Shown here piece by piece: positions 1-8,422 of a stretch of DNA of 58,002 bases; positions within the stretch are counted from its first letter, which is position 1, and every line of letters begins with the position of its first letter. A program made the translations under genes and the position numbers. The stretch lies in NCBI GenBank assembly GCA_038323475.1, contig JBBQHA010000006.1, positions 1-58,002 of the forward strand, written 5' to 3'. The notes below the pieces were generated by a model that was not told where the DNA came from, searched no databases, and saw only the letters and a list, made by a program, of their open reading frames with translations. This DNA is from SZAS-103 sp038323475 (lineage in GTDB: Bacteria > Pseudomonadota > Gammaproteobacteria > Xanthomonadales > Xanthomonadaceae).

Positions 1-186
1 GTCGGCATCCCGCAGCACGTGACCGGCCTGGGCGAGGTCGTCGGCAACCCGGTGCACGCCAGCGGGGTCGGACTGCTGCTGATGGGCAGCCAGATCGAGC
101 AGCCGCGGCGCGGGTCGGTGATCCCGACCGGACGCGCGGGCAGCACCTTCAACAAGCTCAAGAACTGGTTTCGCGGGGAGTTCTGA
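1..186 (+). CDS. ftsA: Cell division protein FtsA, C-terminal 61 residues (5' truncated by window edge)
   Basis: The reading frame is open from the first base and stops at 184-186. The encoded tail has the end of the actin-like fold (GLGEVVGNPVHASGVGLLL) followed by a basic linker and the terminal amphipathic helix FNKLKNWFRGEF, the membrane-targeting sequence typical of FtsA. FtsA tethers FtsZ filaments to the inner membrane and recruits later divisome proteins. The next gene is ftsZ, as in the conserved division and cell wall cluster, which supports the call. Only the C-terminus is visible, so nothing can be said about the ATPase core. Confidence 0.93.
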   Translation, partial: VGIPQHVTGLGEVVGNPVHASGVGLLLMGSQIEQPRRGSVIPTGRAGSTFNKLKNWFRGEF

Positions 187-392
187 GCGATGGCCACGAT
201 CCACAAGAGCATCACGGAATCGAGCCGGGCCCCGGCGCCGATTCCCGGTCCGGGGGCAGGCCCCGGGTCATGCGGGCAGGCGAGGCGACGACGAGGTTCC
301 ACCGGTTCCAGCGCAACGATCCATCGCAACAGATAGCGGCACCGGCAAGCGCACCCATTCCATAACTAGCACCACATAACGAGGACGAGCAC
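187..392 (+). promoter_or_regulatory. ftsA-ftsZ intergenic leader
   Basis: This 206-base spacer holds no convincing gene. It contains a GC-rich hairpin (CCGGGG, five-base loop, CCCCGG, about 252-270) without a T-tract, and ends in a good ribosome binding site, GAGGA, seven bases before the ftsZ ATG. Promoters for ftsZ are often found inside or just after ftsA, but no convincing -35/-10 pair stands out here. Confidence 0.4.
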
Positions 393-1640
393 ATGGCCCA
401 CTTTGAACTGGTAGAAAACATGGCCCCCAACGCGATCATCAAGGTGATCGGCGTGGGTGGTGGCGGCGGCAACGCGGTCGCGCACATGGTCAGCGGCAAC
501 GTCGATGGGGTGGAATTCATCACCGCCAACACCGACTCGCAGGCGATCAAGAACTGCGGGGCTAAGGTGCAGCTGCAGCTGGGTGGCAACGTCACCAAGG
601 GCCTGGGCGCGGGCGCCAATCCCGAGGTCGGCCGGCAGGCCGCGCTGGAAGATCGCGAACGCATCGTCGAGGCGCTGGAGGGCGCGGACATGGTGTTCAT
701 CACCGCTGGCATGGGCGGCGGCACCGGCACTGGCGCAGCGCCGGTGATCGCACAGCTCGCCAAGGAAATGGGCATCCTGACGGTCGCCGTCGTGACCAAG
801 CCGTTCCCGTTCGAAGGCCGTCGGCGCATGCAGGTCGCGCTCAAGGGCATCGAGGAACTGGCCCAGCATTGCGATTCGCTGATCACGATCCCGAACGAGA
901 AGCTGATCACCGTGCTCGGCCGCGAAGCGACCATGACCCAGGCGTTCAAGGCCGCGAACGACGTGCTGCTCGGCGCGGTGCAGGGCATTGCCGACCTGAT
1001 CGTCAGGCCGGGCCTGATCAACGTGGACTTCGCCGACGTCCGCACCGTGATGAGCGAGATGGGCATGGCGATGATGGGTTCGGGCACCGCCCGCGGCGAA
1101 GAGCGCGCGATGACGGCCGCCGAGATGGCGATCAGCAACCCGTTGCTCGACGACGTCAACCTGTCGGGTGCCAACGGCATTCTGGTCAATATCACCGCCG
1201 GCCCGGACTTCACCATGCGCGAGTTCGACGAGGTCGGCCGCACGATCGAGGAATTCGCTTCCGAAGACGCGACCGTCGTGATCGGCACGGTGCTCGATCC
1301 GGACATGCAGGACGAAGTGCGGGTGACCGTGGTCGCGACCGGCCTGAACCGCAACGTGGCGCAGAAGACCCTGCGTGGTACGGATCGTGGGACTGACCGT
1401 GGGACCGAGCGTGAGGTCGTGCGTCCGCAGGTCAAACTGGTCCGCAACGGCAGCAACGGCCAGGTGGAGTTCCACGACAACGCCTATACCACCACGCCGA
1501 CGCCGGGCTTCAGCGGGTTGCGCAATCATGGAACTCACGGCAGCCACGGCGGTCGTACCGAGCCTGTGGTCAGCGCACTCGACACCAGCGGCGATGCCTA
1601 CCTCGATATTCCGGCGTTCCTGCGCAGGCAGGCCGATTGA
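393..1640 (+). CDS. ftsZ: Cell division GTPase FtsZ
   Basis: FtsZ is the tubulin-like GTPase that polymerises into the Z-ring at midcell. The 415-residue product has the G-rich nucleotide loop VIGVGGGGGNAV near residue 18, the tubulin signature GGGTGTG at 108-114, and the T7 loop NVDFADV at about 210-216, which completes the GTPase site of the neighbouring subunit. The conserved C-terminal peptide DIPAFLRRQAD binds FtsA and ZipA. Between core and tail lies a variable linker of about 70 residues that begins with a threefold GT(D/E)R repeat encoded by a 12-base repeat. The ATG follows a clear GAGGA site. A perfect inverted repeat downstream may end the transcript. Confidence 0.99.
   Translation: MAHFELVENMAPNAIIKVIGVGGGGGNAVAHMVSGNVDGVEFITANTDSQAIKNCGAKVQLQLGGNVTKGLGAGANPEVGRQAALEDRERIVEALEGADMVFITAGMGGGTGTGAAPVIAQLAKEMGILTVAVVTKPFPFEGRRRMQVALKGIEELAQHCDSLITIPNEKLITVLGREATMTQAFKAANDVLLGAVQGIADLIVRPGLINVDFADVRTVMSEMGMAMMGSGTARGEERAMTAAEMAISNPLLDDVNLSGANGILVNITAGPDFTMREFDEVGRTIEEFASEDATVVIGTVLDPDMQDEVRVTVVATGLNRNVAQKTLRGTDRGTDRGTEREVVRPQVKLVRNGSNGQVEFHDNAYTTTPTPGFSGLRNHGTHGSHGGRTEPVVSALDTSGDAYLDIPAFLRRQAD
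1377..1412 (+). repeat. 12-base tandem repeat, three units, in the ftsZ linker
   Basis: Three consecutive 12-base units encode GTDR, GTDR and GTER at residues 329-340 of FtsZ. The units differ at several positions, so the array is old or drifting. It lies exactly where the globular domain passes into the disordered linker. Confidence 0.8.
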
Positions 1641-1709
1641 TGCCGGGCCAGATCCGACCGTGGTATTGACTGATCGCTGCTGATTGAACGCGCTTGCGTG
1701 AATCGGTTT

Positions 1710-1741
1710 GTCCGGACGCCTTCTCCGTTGGGCGTCCGGAC
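1710..1741 (+). terminator. Terminator-like hairpin after ftsZ
   Basis: A perfect 11-base stem (GTCCGGACGCC paired with GGCGTCCGGAC) with a ten-base loop lies 70 bases past the ftsZ stop. It is followed by GTTCTTC, a weak T-run. It probably ends the ftsZ transcript before the separate lpxC promoter. Confidence 0.6.
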
Positions 1742-1860
1742 GTTCTTCACCGAGGCATGGCCATGAGGAGCCGATGATCCGGAACTTGCAACCGTAACGA
1801 CATAGATGGCCGAATACGTCGCATTGTTTCACCAGTGCGACAATCACGCTTCCGAATTGT

Positions 1861-1888
1861 TTGAATTTGGTAAAGCGCGTGGTATTCT
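1861..1888 (+). promoter_or_regulatory. Probable sigma-70 promoter of lpxC
   Basis: TTGAAT and TATTCT are separated by 16 bases and end 42 bases before the lpxC ATG. The local AT-richness contrasts with the surrounding sequence. The call is by consensus match only. Confidence 0.5.
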
Positions 1889-1930
1889 CGGCCCCGCCTT
1901 GTCGCGCTCCGCCATGGAGAACGCACAACT

Positions 1931-2842
1931 ATGATCAAGCAACGCACGCTCAAGAACGTCATTCGCGCCACCGGCGTCGGTCTTCATTCCGGTGAAAAGG
2001 TCTTCCTGACCTTGCGCCCGGCGGCACCCGACAGCGGCATCGTGTTTCGTCGCGTCGACTTCGCCCAACCCATTGAAATCCATGCGCGCGCCGAACATGT
2101 CGGCGACACCAGCCTGTCGACCACCCTGACCCGCGACAACGTGAAGGTCATGACGGTCGAGCATCTGTTGTCGGCGCTTGCTGGCCTGGGCATCGACAAT
2201 GCCTATGTGGATCTGTCGGCGCCCGAGGTGCCGATCATGGATGGCTCGGCAGGCCCGTATGTCTTCCTGATCCAGTCCGCTGGGATCGAGGAACAGAACG
2301 CCGCCAAACGTTTCATCCGCATCAAGAAGCCGATCCGCGTCGAGGACGGCGACAAGTGGGCGCGCTTCGAGCCCTTCGACGGCTTCAAGGTCGGTTTCAC
2401 CATCGATTTCAACCATCCGATCTTCACCCGCTCGACCTCGTCGGCCGAGGTGGATTTCTCGACGACGTCGTTCGTCAAGGAAGTCAGTCGCGCGCGTACC
2501 TTCGGTTTCATGAAGGACATCGAGATGCTGCGCGACCGCAACCTCGTGCTCGGCGGCAGCATGGACAACGCGATCGTGCTCGACGACTACCGCATCCTCA
2601 ACGAGGACGGCCTTCGCTACGAGGACGAATTCGTCAAGCACAAGATCCTCGACGCGATCGGCGATCTGTACCTGCTCGGCCACAGCCTGATCGGCGCGTT
2701 CTACGGTTACAAGTCCGGCCACCAGCTCAACAACCAGCTGTTGCGCACGCTGCTTGCGGACCGCACCGCGTGGGAAGAAGTCACCTTCAACGATCCCGCG
2801 CAAGCGCCGATTTCCTACGCGCATCCAGCCCAGGCCGTCTGA
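1931..2842 (+). CDS. lpxC: UDP-3-O-acyl-N-acetylglucosamine deacetylase LpxC
   Basis: LpxC is the zinc-dependent, committed step of lipid A synthesis in the cytoplasm. It deacetylates UDP-3-O-acyl-GlcNAc. The 303-residue product begins with the family start MIKQRTLKN. It keeps the zinc ligands H78 (in TVEHLLSALAG), H237 and D241 (in HKILDAIGD), and the general acid His at about 264 (in SGHQLNNQLL). Length is normal. Its position after ftsZ and before secA is typical. A promoter of its own lies immediately upstream. Confidence 0.99.
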   Translation: MIKQRTLKNVIRATGVGLHSGEKVFLTLRPAAPDSGIVFRRVDFAQPIEIHARAEHVGDTSLSTTLTRDNVKVMTVEHLLSALAGLGIDNAYVDLSAPEVPIMDGSAGPYVFLIQSAGIEEQNAAKRFIRIKKPIRVEDGDKWARFEPFDGFKVGFTIDFNHPIFTRSTSSAEVDFSTTSFVKEVSRARTFGFMKDIEMLRDRNLVLGGSMDNAIVLDDYRILNEDGLRYEDEFVKHKILDAIGDLYLLGHSLIGAFYGYKSGHQLNNQLLRTLLADRTAWEEVTFNDPAQAPISYAHPAQAV

Positions 2843-2859
2843 CCGTCCATCAAGTCAAG

Positions 2860-2892
2860 TCAAGTTCGTGACCTAAGTCACGGATTCGCTTG
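2860..2892 (+). terminator. Possible lpxC terminator hairpin
   Basis: CGTGAC-CTAA-GTCACG (2867-2882) forms a six-base stem, and flanking TCAAG/CTTGA can extend it. TGATTTT follows. It lies between the convergent lpxC and dciA genes and could serve as the terminator of lpxC. Confidence 0.4.
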
Positions 2893-3002
2893 ATGATTTT
2901 GCGTGGCCGGTTTTTCGTGTATTATCCGTTCCCCGGCCTTCCAACCGGGCGACCCATCGCGGTCGGTGCAAGCCATGTCGACAGAAGATGGTTGCCAGAC
3001 GG

Positions 3003-3470
3003 TCACGCCATGGAGGCCAGCCGCAGGAGTTGGGCCCGCAGTTCGGGGTCGGCCACGGATTCGGCGGTCGTTCGCAGTGCATCGCGGGTGGCAATGGACA
3101 ACGGTTTCGGCGCTCCCTGGTCCGGTCCGGACGGAAGCGGCGGCACCACTTTCACGGTGAGCGCACCAACCTGCAAGCCAGCCGCGGTCGCAGCGTCCAG
3201 CAGGACGTCTGCATGTTTCCGCAGTTTGGCTCCCCAGACCGGTGCGTCCACCAGATAGACCAGTTTGCCGGCGCCCACATTGCCCAGACGGCAGTGCGGT
3301 AGCAACGAGTCCGGCAGGCATCGACGCAGCCGCTCGTCCAGTGACGCCAGCCATTGTGCGCGCTCGATGAGACGGCCAAGTCCAGCTTCACCCGCCGCTT
3401 CAAGCGCCGGGCGCGGCGCGGAGGAGGCCTTGGCTGTGCCCTGCAGACGCAAGTCATATGGTTTACGCAT
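3003..3470 (-). CDS. dciA: DciA-type replicative helicase loader (DUF721)
   Basis: The 155-residue product matches the DUF721/DciA family. It has a basic N-terminus, the LxxCLPDSLLPHCRL and NVGAGKLVYLVDAPVWGAKLRKHADVLL segment that forms the KH-like domain, and a disordered C-terminal tail. DciA replaces DnaC as the loader of DnaB at oriC in most bacteria, including Xanthomonas and Pseudomonas. The start ATG (3470-3468) shares two bases with the ATG of the divergent M23 peptidase gene. The position between lpxC and secA is where DUF721 genes sit in this order. The symbol follows family membership. Confidence 0.85.
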   Translation of the reverse strand: MRKPYDLRLQGTAKASSAPRPALEAAGEAGLGRLIERAQWLASLDERLRRCLPDSLLPHCRLGNVGAGKLVYLVDAPVWGAKLRKHADVLLDAATAAGLQVGALTVKVVPPLPSGPDQGAPKPLSIATRDALRTTAESVADPELRAQLLRLASMA

Positions 3471-4386
3471 GAATCTCATTATCGTAGCGAAGTTCCTGAA
3501 ATCGCCGAAACGTTTCTGTGTCCACGACGATCGCAAGTTGCTGATGGGAGTCGCCGCAGTCCTGGGGCTCCTCATCATGCTCGGTTTCGCGATCGGATTC
3601 TTCACCCGCGGCGGGGTGGCGATGGCCGAGGTGCGCGACCTGCGCGCCCAGTTGTCGCAACAGCGGGCGCAACTCGTCGAATCCCGCGTCGCCTCGCAGC
3701 GAGAGGTCAATGCGATGGCGGTCAAGCTCGGCGAATTGCAGGCGCAGGCCAATCGGCTCAATGCGCTGGGCGAACGCCTGGTGCGGATGGGCAAGATCGA
3801 CGACGGCGAATTCAACTTCTCCGCGCAGCCCGGTACCGGCGGCGGCGGCGAGCCGACCACGGCGATCAGCGCGACCGAGCTGTCGCAGCAGATGGCGGGC
3901 CTCGGCAAGACATTCACCCATTCCGGCGACCAGTTACAGGTGCTCGAATCGCTGCTGCTGAACCAGGACCTCGATCGCAACCAGACGCCGTCGTCGATGC
4001 CACTTGCCAACACCTACATCTCCGCGCCGTTCGGCAACCGCATCGATCCGATCAACGGCGGCCACGAGTTCCACAAGGGCCTCGACCTCGACGGCCAGAC
4101 CGGCGACCCGATCCATGCCGCCGCCGACGGCATCGTGATGCGCGCCGAATTCGACAACGGCGGTTACGGCAACGTCGTCGACATCGACCATGGCAACGGT
4201 TACGTCACCCGCTACGGGCACTGCTCGAAGTTGCTGGTCAAGGTCGGCGACCTCGTCCATGCCGGCGATGAAATCGCCAAGGTCGGTTCGACCGGCCACT
4301 CGACCGGCTCGCACCTGCATTTCGAGGTCTGGATCAACGGCGCGCCGGTGAATCCGAAGCCCTACCTGAGCCAGATCGGCCGCTGA
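3469..4386 (+). CDS. Membrane-anchored M23 family metallopeptidase (cell wall hydrolase or divisome activator)
   Basis: The 305-residue protein has a short cytoplasmic N-terminus, one membrane helix at about residues 25-45, and a periplasmic coiled coil (about 50-105, Q/A/E-rich). A C-terminal LytM/M23 domain has the zinc-site signatures HEFHKGLDLDG (H..D), GYGNVVDIDHGNGY and GSHLHFEVWING (HxH). The active-site ligands look complete, so it may be a true endopeptidase. Related coiled-coil M23 proteins are either peptidoglycan hydrolases or activators of amidases. It sits upstream of secA. The start at 3469 was chosen because the membrane anchor follows in standard spacing. It overlaps the dciA start. 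Confidence 0.85.
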   Translation: MNLIIVAKFLKSPKRFCVHDDRKLLMGVAAVLGLLIMLGFAIGFFTRGGVAMAEVRDLRAQLSQQRAQLVESRVASQREVNAMAVKLGELQAQANRLNALGERLVRMGKIDDGEFNFSAQPGTGGGGEPTTAISATELSQQMAGLGKTFTHSGDQLQVLESLLLNQDLDRNQTPSSMPLANTYISAPFGNRIDPINGGHEFHKGLDLDGQTGDPIHAAADGIVMRAEFDNGGYGNVVDIDHGNGYVTRYGHCSKLLVKVGDLVHAGDEIAKVGSTGHSTGSHLHFEVWINGAPVNPKPYLSQIGR

Positions 4387-4431
4387 CCGCTGCGCCACGA
4401 ACGATTTGCAAGCTGGCGGTTGATTCGCATC

Positions 4432-4495
4432 CGGCCAGCCCCACGTTAGAATGCACGACCGGGCCGCCGCGAGCGGCCCGTTCCATTTTCCGGCC
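4432..4495 (+). promoter_or_regulatory. secA leader: -10-like box followed by a GC hairpin
   Basis: TTAGAAT at about 4446-4452 resembles a -10 element. It is followed at 4461-4479 by a perfect seven-base stem (GGGCCGC, loop CGCGA, GCGGCCC) and then GTTCCATTTTCC. This could be a transcription attenuator in front of secA or simply the terminator of the M23 gene. No SecM-like arrest peptide gene is evident. Confidence 0.35.
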
Positions 4496-4558
4496 CTGCC
4501 GCGCATGCGCGATGGTCCAGAACGTCGCCTCAATCGAATCCAGCCATCTCGGGTCTCC

Positions 4559-7297
4559 ATGATCAACAGTCTCCTTACCCGCATGTTCGGCAGCCGCAAC
4601 GAGCGCCTGCTGAAGCAGCTGCAGAAGAACGTCGTCAAGATCAACGCACTCGAACCGCAGCTGCAGAAGCTGTCCGACGACGAGCTCAAGGGCAAGACCG
4701 ACACCTTCCGGCAACGCGTCGCCGCCGGCGAAACGCTCGACCAGCTGCTGCCCGAAGCGTTCGCGGTCGTGCGCGAGGCGTCCAAGCGCGTGCTCGGCCT
4801 GCGCCACTACGACGTGCAGATGATCGGCGGCATGGTGCTGCACCTGGGCAAGATCGCCGAGATGCGCACTGGCGAGGGCAAGACCCTGGTCGGCACGCTG
4901 CCGGTGTATCTCAACGCGCTGTCCGGCAAGGGCGTGCACGTGGTCACCGTCAACGACTACCTCGCCAAGCGCGACTCGGCGTGGATGGGGCGGTTGTACG
5001 GCTGGCTCGGCATGAGCGTCGGCGTGGTATATCCGAACATGCCGCACGGCGACAAGAAGTCCGCCTATGCCGCCGACATCACCTACGGCACCAACAACGA
5101 ATACGGCTTCGACTACCTGCGCGACAACATGGCGCTGGACAAGGACAGTAAGTTCCAGCGCAAGCTGAATTTCGCGATCGTCGACGAGGTGGACTCGATC
5201 CTGATCGACGAGGCGCGCACGCCGCTGATCATTTCCGGGCCCGCCGACGAATCGCCGGAGCTCTACGTCAAGGTCAACCGGGTCGTCCCGAAGCTCGGCC
5301 GCCAGGAGAAAGAGGACGGCGAGGGCGACTACTGGGTCGACGAGAAACAGAAGCAGGCGCACCTGTCCGAGGCCGGCATGTCGCACGCCGAGGAATTGCT
5401 GCGCGGCGCCGGCATCCTCAAGGACGGCGACAGCCTCTACGACGGCCACAACCTCGCCGTCGTGCACCACCTCGGCGCCGCGCTGCGCGCGCATGCGATC
5501 TACCAGCGCGACGTGGACTACATCGTGCGCGACGGCGAAGTCATCATCGTCGACGAGTTCACCGGCCGCACGCTGCAGGGCCGACGCTGGTCCGACGGCC
5601 TGCACCAGGCGGTCGAGGCGAAGGAAGGCGTGCCGGTGCAGCGTGAGAACCAGACGCTCGCGTCCATCACCTTCCAGAACTTCTTCCGCATGTACGGGAA
5701 GCTCGCTGGCATGACCGGCACCGCCGATACCGAGGCCTACGAGTTCCAGGACATCTACGGGCTCGAAGTCGTGGTGATCCCGACCCATCGCAACATGGTG
5801 CGCAAGGACCATCCCGACCTGATGTTCTTCGGCCCCAAGGCCAAGTACAACGCGGTGGTCGAGGACATCAAGGATTGCTACGCGCGCGGCCAGCCGGTAC
5901 TGGTCGGCACCACGTCGATCGAAACCTCCGAGATGCTCTCGCAGCGCCTGCGCGCCGAACACGTCCCGCACGAGGTGCTCAACGCGAAGCAGCACGAGCG
6001 CGAGGCGCACATCGTCGCCCAGGCCGGACAGCCGAAGGCGGTCACGATCGCGACGAACATGGCCGGCCGCGGCACCGACATCGTGCTGGGCGGCAACCTC
6101 GACGTCGAATTGCAGGCGCTGGGCGAGGACGCGGGCGACGCCGACCGCGCGCGCCTGCGCGAGGCCTGGCAGCAACGCCACGACGCGGTCAAGAAGGCCG
6201 GCGGCCTGCACATCGTCGGCACCGAGCGGCACGAGTCGAGGCGCATCGACAACCAGCTGCGCGGCCGCTCCGGCCGCCAGGGCGATCCGGGCTCCAGCCG
6301 CTTCTTCCTGTCGTTCGAAGACAACCTGATGCGGATCTTCGCATCCGACTTCATCCAGCGCGCCATGAAGATGATGCGCATGAAGGAAGACGACGTCATC
6401 GAATCGGCGATGGTGAGCAAGCAGATCGAGAAGGCGCAGCGCAAGGTCGAGGCGCACAACTTCGACATCCGCAAGAACCTGCTCGATTTCGACGACGTCA
6501 ACAACGACCAGCGCAAGGTCATCTACCAGCAGCGCGACGAGCTGCTGGAAACCGAGTCGGTGAAGGACACCGTGGAATCGATCCGCGACGACGTGTTCGC
6601 CGAGGTCGTGCGCCAGTACGTCCCCGAGCATTCGGTCGACGAGCAGTGGGACCTGCCCGGGCTCGAGCGCGTGCTCGCCGACGAGTTCGGCATCCAGGCC
6701 GACCTGCAGGGCTACGTCCACGGCGCGGGCGACATCGACGCGACCGCGGTCGCGCGCCACGCCCAGGAACTCGCCGCGAAGCATTTCACCGACAAGGAAC
6801 TCGATGTCGGCCCGGAGATGATGCGCGCGCTGGAGAAGCACGTGATGCTCAACGTGCTCGACCAGAACTGGAAGGAGCACCTCGCACGCATGGACTACCT
6901 GCGCCAGGGCATCCACCTGCGCGGCTTTGCGCAGAAGCAGCCCAAGCAGGAATTCAAGCGCGAGTCGTTCCAGCTGTTCTCGGAAATGCTCGAGAAGTTC
7001 AAGCGTGAAGTCACCACGATCCTCGCCCGGGTGCGCGTGCGCAGCGAGGACGAGGTCACGCGCATGGAAGCCGAGGAACGCCGCCAGGCCGACGCGCAGG
7101 CCACCCAGATGCAGTTCCAGCACGCCGAGACCGGCGGCTACGGCGCCGACGAGGAAGCCGCCCAGGTGCAGGCCGAACAGGCTGTCGTCGCGATGCCGGA
7201 GCCGGTCCTGCGCGAAGGACCGAAGATCGGGCGCAACGATCCGTGTCCGTGCGGCTCCGGGAAGAAGTACAAGCAGTGCCACGGGCAGCTGGTCTGA
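4559..7297 (+). CDS. secA: Preprotein translocase ATPase SecA
   Basis: SecA is the motor ATPase that drives unfolded preproteins through SecYEG. The 912-residue protein starts with the family MINSLLTRMFGSRNERLLK. It has the Walker A MRTGEGKT at about 102-109, the DEAD-like VDEVDSILIDEARTPL, the preprotein cross-linking domain, the second nucleotide fold (TNMAGRGTDIVLGG), the helical scaffold and wing, and a C-terminal zinc motif (DPCPCGSGKKYKQCHG) that binds SecB and phospholipid. The ATG at 4559 was preferred to an in-frame ATG at 4451 because the conserved N-terminus begins there. Length is normal. Confidence 0.99.
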   Translation: MINSLLTRMFGSRNERLLKQLQKNVVKINALEPQLQKLSDDELKGKTDTFRQRVAAGETLDQLLPEAFAVVREASKRVLGLRHYDVQMIGGMVLHLGKIAEMRTGEGKTLVGTLPVYLNALSGKGVHVVTVNDYLAKRDSAWMGRLYGWLGMSVGVVYPNMPHGDKKSAYAADITYGTNNEYGFDYLRDNMALDKDSKFQRKLNFAIVDEVDSILIDEARTPLIISGPADESPELYVKVNRVVPKLGRQEKEDGEGDYWVDEKQKQAHLSEAGMSHAEELLRGAGILKDGDSLYDGHNLAVVHHLGAALRAHAIYQRDVDYIVRDGEVIIVDEFTGRTLQGRRWSDGLHQAVEAKEGVPVQRENQTLASITFQNFFRMYGKLAGMTGTADTEAYEFQDIYGLEVVVIPTHRNMVRKDHPDLMFFGPKAKYNAVVEDIKDCYARGQPVLVGTTSIETSEMLSQRLRAEHVPHEVLNAKQHEREAHIVAQAGQPKAVTIATNMAGRGTDIVLGGNLDVELQALGEDAGDADRARLREAWQQRHDAVKKAGGLHIVGTERHESRRIDNQLRGRSGRQGDPGSSRFFLSFEDNLMRIFASDFIQRAMKMMRMKEDDVIESAMVSKQIEKAQRKVEAHNFDIRKNLLDFDDVNNDQRKVIYQQRDELLETESVKDTVESIRDDVFAEVVRQYVPEHSVDEQWDLPGLERVLADEFGIQADLQGYVHGAGDIDATAVARHAQELAAKHFTDKELDVGPEMMRALEKHVMLNVLDQNWKEHLARMDYLRQGIHLRGFAQKQPKQEFKRESFQLFSEMLEKFKREVTTILARVRVRSEDEVTRMEAEERRQADAQATQMQFQHAETGGYGADEEAAQVQAEQAVVAMPEPVLREGPKIGRNDPCPCGSGKKYKQCHGQLV

Positions 7298-7440
7298 GAC
7301 CGGGAGTCGGGAATCGGGCGTAGGGACTCGTCAGAAGCGCAAGCGGCGGAGCGCAGCGCAGACCATGCCGCGGTGATTTTGCCGGACCCTTCCATGCCCG
7401 AATCCATCGACCCCCGAATCCCGAATCCCGAATCCCGGCC
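7298..7440. repeat. GGGAATCGGG / CCCGAATCCCG repeat pair between secA and the Nudix gene
   Basis: Just after the secA stop the sequence reads GGGAGTCGGGAATCGGG (about 7301-7317). About 95 bases later (7413-7440) it has three copies of the complement, CCCGAATC. The arms can pair into a long hairpin. The right arm lies inside the Nudix reading frame. Such heptanucleotide-like arrays are familiar in intergenic DNA of Xanthomonadaceae. Confidence 0.7.
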
Positions 7441-8374
7441 AATCCATGTCGTCGCCGGCGTGATCGAGGATCCGCGCGGGCGCATCCTGCTCGCGCGGCG
7501 TACCGCAGGGCGCGACCTCGCGGGCCTGTGGGAGTTTCCGGGCGGCAAGGTCGATCCCGGCGAAACGCCAGAACAGGCGCTTGCGCGCGAACTGCACGAG
7601 GAACTGGGCATCCACATCGGTGCCTGCACCCCGCTGATCGCGGTGCCGCAGGCATATCGCGACAAACGCATCGTGCTCGACGTGCGCAGGATCGCGAGCT
7701 GGACCGGCAAATCCGCTGGCCGCGAGCGCCAGGCGCTCGCATGGGCGCCGCCGGACAAGCTCTCCAGCTATGCGATGCCGCCCGCCGATCGTCCGGTGGT
7801 CGCCGCCTTGCGGCAGCCGGATCGCTATCTGGTGACTCCGGAACCCGATCCGCATCGGCACGACGCATTCCTGGCTGGGCTGGAACGCGCGCTGAAGGCC
7901 GGCGTGCGGCGCGTGCAGCTGCGCAGCCATGCGGCGCAGCCCGAAGCCATCCGTCCGCTCGCGGAAGCGATGCTGAAGCGATGCCGCGCCGCGGGCGCCG
8001 AGCTGCTCGTCAACGCGCATATCGAGGTGGCGCGCGCGCTCGGCATCGGCGTTCACCTGCGCGCGGCGCAACTCATGCAACTCAACGAACGCCCGCTGCC
8101 CGCGAAGATGCTGGTCGCCGCTTCCTGCCACGATGCAGGCGAATTGCGCCATGCCGAGGCATTGGGGGTGGACTTCGTCGTGTTGGGTCCGGTCATGGCG
8201 ACCGCGAGCCATCCCGAATGCGCGCCCATGGGTTGGGACGGATTCGCGCGCCTGCGCGAGACGATCGCGCTGCCGATCTATGCGCTCGGCGGCATGTGCG
8301 CCGCCGACATCGCCCATGCACGCGCCCACGGGGCGCAAGGAATCGCGGCGATCCGTGGCCTCTGGCCTGGCTGA
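7394..8374 (+). CDS. mutT: Nudix hydrolase MutT fused to a ThiE-like domain
   Basis: Residues 16-145 form a MutT/Nudix domain with a complete Nudix box (GG-KVDPGE-TPEQALARELHEELGI). This family hydrolyses 8-oxo-dGTP and prevents AT-to-CG transversions. Residues 150-326 resemble thiamine phosphate synthase (LGVDFVVLGPVMATASHP, LPIYALGGM). Such MutT-ThiE fusions are widespread in gammaproteobacteria, and the second half is probably not a thiamine enzyme. The first 15 codons are built from an intergenic repeat (residues DPRIPNPES). A GTG seven codons upstream (7373) is an alternative start. The gene follows secA, as in relatives. Confidence 0.87.
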   Translation: MPESIDPRIPNPESRPIHVVAGVIEDPRGRILLARRTAGRDLAGLWEFPGGKVDPGETPEQALARELHEELGIHIGACTPLIAVPQAYRDKRIVLDVRRIASWTGKSAGRERQALAWAPPDKLSSYAMPPADRPVVAALRQPDRYLVTPEPDPHRHDAFLAGLERALKAGVRRVQLRSHAAQPEAIRPLAEAMLKRCRAAGAELLVNAHIEVARALGIGVHLRAAQLMQLNERPLPAKMLVAASCHDAGELRHAEALGVDFVVLGPVMATASHPECAPMGWDGFARLRETIALPIYALGGMCAADIAHARAHGAQGIAAIRGLWPG

Positions 8375-8422
8375 GCGCTGCACGCAACAGCATCGAGGCG
8401 CACCGGCCCGTTGCCGGCCGAG

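Noticed and set aside
4334..7282. A 982-codon minus-strand frame opposite secA
   Set aside because: It is the antisense of secA and rich in H, A, V, L and D, the usual shadow of a high-GC gene. No homologous motif.
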